From Segeticoccus rhizosphaerae (GTDB lineage Bacteria; Actinomycetota; Actinomycetes; Actinomycetales; Dermatophilaceae), in the NCBI RefSeq assembly GCF_009192725.1, contig NZ_VOHR01000004.1:1-41670 (forward strand): DNA of 41,670 bases. The letters are read 5' to 3'. The notes below the pieces were generated by a model. That model was not told the DNA's origin. It made no database searches and saw only the letters and a list, made by a program, of their open reading frames with translations. Positions within the stretch are counted from its first letter, which is position 1, and each line of letters opens with the position of its first letter. Position numbers and translations under genes: made by a program. Positions 40,804-41,670 of this stretch are shown here, in pieces.

Positions 40804-41520
40804 TCAGACGTCGAGAGGGCCGCGGCGTCTGGCTGAGCGGTAGGCCGGCTCCCGCAGCCGTTCCACCCAGGAATATTGCTCCGTGCCCGGCAACTGGTGC
40901 CGGATGGGATCGTGACGGTCGTGCTCGTGGTCGGTGACCTCGGCGCCCAACTGCATGGTGCCCAACGGCATCCACCGGCCCGTCCCGAAGGCGCACGAGA
41001 CCGACATGGTCAAGGGGGGCGTGAGGTGGTCCCCGGTAGACGGTGTGAGCGGCGCCAGGCGCAGCAGGAGCGGACCGGCCGGGGTGCGCACGGGCAGGAG
41101 GGTCGTGAGCGGGCCGACAGCCGACGACGGACGCAACCGGAGCACGAAGCGGCCGAGCGCGTTCTCACCGGTCGAGGCAAACAGCAGGTCGGCCCAACCG
41201 CGATCCTGGCCCGTGTCACCGTCATCGCGTTCTTCGTCGGACAACGGGATGCGTACCGCCATGCCGTAGATGTCCGGGAGTCCGGGTGGAAGGCCCATGG
41301 CGCGTGACATGCGCACCAGGACTCTGACCGGTCCGGTCTCGTCCAGCCACGGCACTCCCGTGTCGGCGCCAACACGCTGGAGTATCGCTTCGTAGGTCCG
41401 GCCCTGGGGGTGCAGAGGCCGCCCGCGTCGCAGCGAAGCGGCTGCTCCGAAGATCAGCGCAAGGCAGCGGCCGGCCGCCGCCGACGCAACGGCCGTGGCG
41501 TCTGTCGACCTCGTCATCAT
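40804..41520 (-). CDS. Hypothetical protein
   Basis: 238 residues. HPQGRTYEAILQRVG-ADTGV at about 37-57, then ETGPVRVLVRMSRAMGLPPG, a DIYGMAVRIPL segment and WADLLFASTGENALGRFVLR. The pattern recurs in uncharacterised actinobacterial proteins, some annotated as phosphodiesterases or catalase-related, but I see no catalytic motif and make no functional claim. Small Asp/Glu-rich loop at about 95-107. It is 103 bases upstream of the DUF1990 gene on the same strand. Confidence 0.7.
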   Translation of the reverse strand: MMTRSTDATAVASAAAGRCLALIFGAAASLRRGRPLHPQGRTYEAILQRVGADTGVPWLDETGPVRVLVRMSRAMGLPPGLPDIYGMAVRIPLSDEERDDGDTGQDRGWADLLFASTGENALGRFVLRLRPSSAVGPLTTLLPVRTPAGPLLLRLAPLTPSTGDHLTPPLTMSVSCAFGTGRWMPLGTMQLGAEVTDHEHDRHDPIRHQLPGTEQYSWVERLREPAYRSARRRGPLDV

Positions 41521-41589
41521 GATCCTTCCCTTGCCGTGGCTCTACTACCCGCAGTCACCGGTTCCACGCTGTCACCCGACCGACGACCC

Positions 41590-41607
41590 GGCGTCGGCGT
41601 CGGCGTC
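41590..41607. repeat. Hexanucleotide repeat (GGCGTC)x3
   Basis: Three perfect copies of GGCGTC at the window edge, followed by a partial fourth. No gene is visible in 41521-41670 and this is the only structure I see there. Confidence 0.8.
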
Positions 41608-41670
41608 GGGCAACGCTCAGCGCCGCGTCTGACCCCCGCCGGCCCGGCCCCGCCTACGCCGCGCCCGGCT

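Overview
The window is GC-rich and densely coded. It has many 4-base ATGA/GTGA start-stop overlaps, frequent GTG starts and ANTAR, DUF3618, holin-X and PRC/DUF2382 proteins, all typical of a high-GC Actinomycetota chromosome (Micrococcales or Propionibacteriales-like; genus not determinable here). I see no rRNA, tRNA, CRISPR array, transposase or phage module.

Layout. (1) 1-3466: small hypothetical protein, EamA exporter, TPR protein, a gene remnant and a ZIP metal transporter. (2) 3570-7742: envelope/stress block. A four-gene translationally coupled minus-strand operon (YtxH-like, holin-X, DUF3618, YihY/BrkB) is followed by a PRC-barrel/DUF2382 gene with an apparent frameshift near its start, and a divergent TetR regulator with a double-dyad operator between them. 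(3) 7803-14838: sugar or amino-sugar island with PfkB kinase, a MalG/MalF/solute-binding-protein ABC importer, a divergent ROK repressor, a NagB-like sugar-phosphate enzyme and an alpha/beta hydrolase. (4) 15072-25192: tricarboxylate island. Minus strand: GntR, LysR, PrpF-type isomerase, TctC, a TctA-TctB fusion and an AbrB-family membrane protein. Plus strand: an isocitrate/isopropylmalate-type dehydrogenase and a TcuA-like tricarballylate dehydrogenase. The same palindrome TTGCATGCAA, with matching flanks, lies in front of both arms. (5) 25232-38703: lipid-modification and light/photooxidative-stress cluster. It holds FAD oxidoreductase (COG2907), DUF1365 and cyclopropane-fatty-acid synthase; a decayed MerR gene; GAF-ANTAR; a six-gene operon MMPL, SRPBCC, SDR, FAD oxidoreductase, TspO, TIGR01777; and a class I photolyase with a small membrane protein. 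(6) 38803-41520: DUF1990-like proteins and a hypothetical protein.

The most interesting signal is in region 5. Four exact tandem 11-bp repeats (TGT at the same place in each) sit over the divergent promoter of the lipid operon and the MerR remnant. A related three-unit 11-bp array overlaps the MMPL operon promoter. This is the architecture known for B12-dependent light-sensing CarH/LitR repressors, and the gene set (photolyase, COG2907, DUF1365, CFA synthase) matches that kind of regulon. The local MerR gene appears broken, so the operators may be served by a regulator elsewhere, or the sequence carries errors. The second notable signal is the shared operator that ties the two arms of the tricarboxylate island into one candidate regulon.
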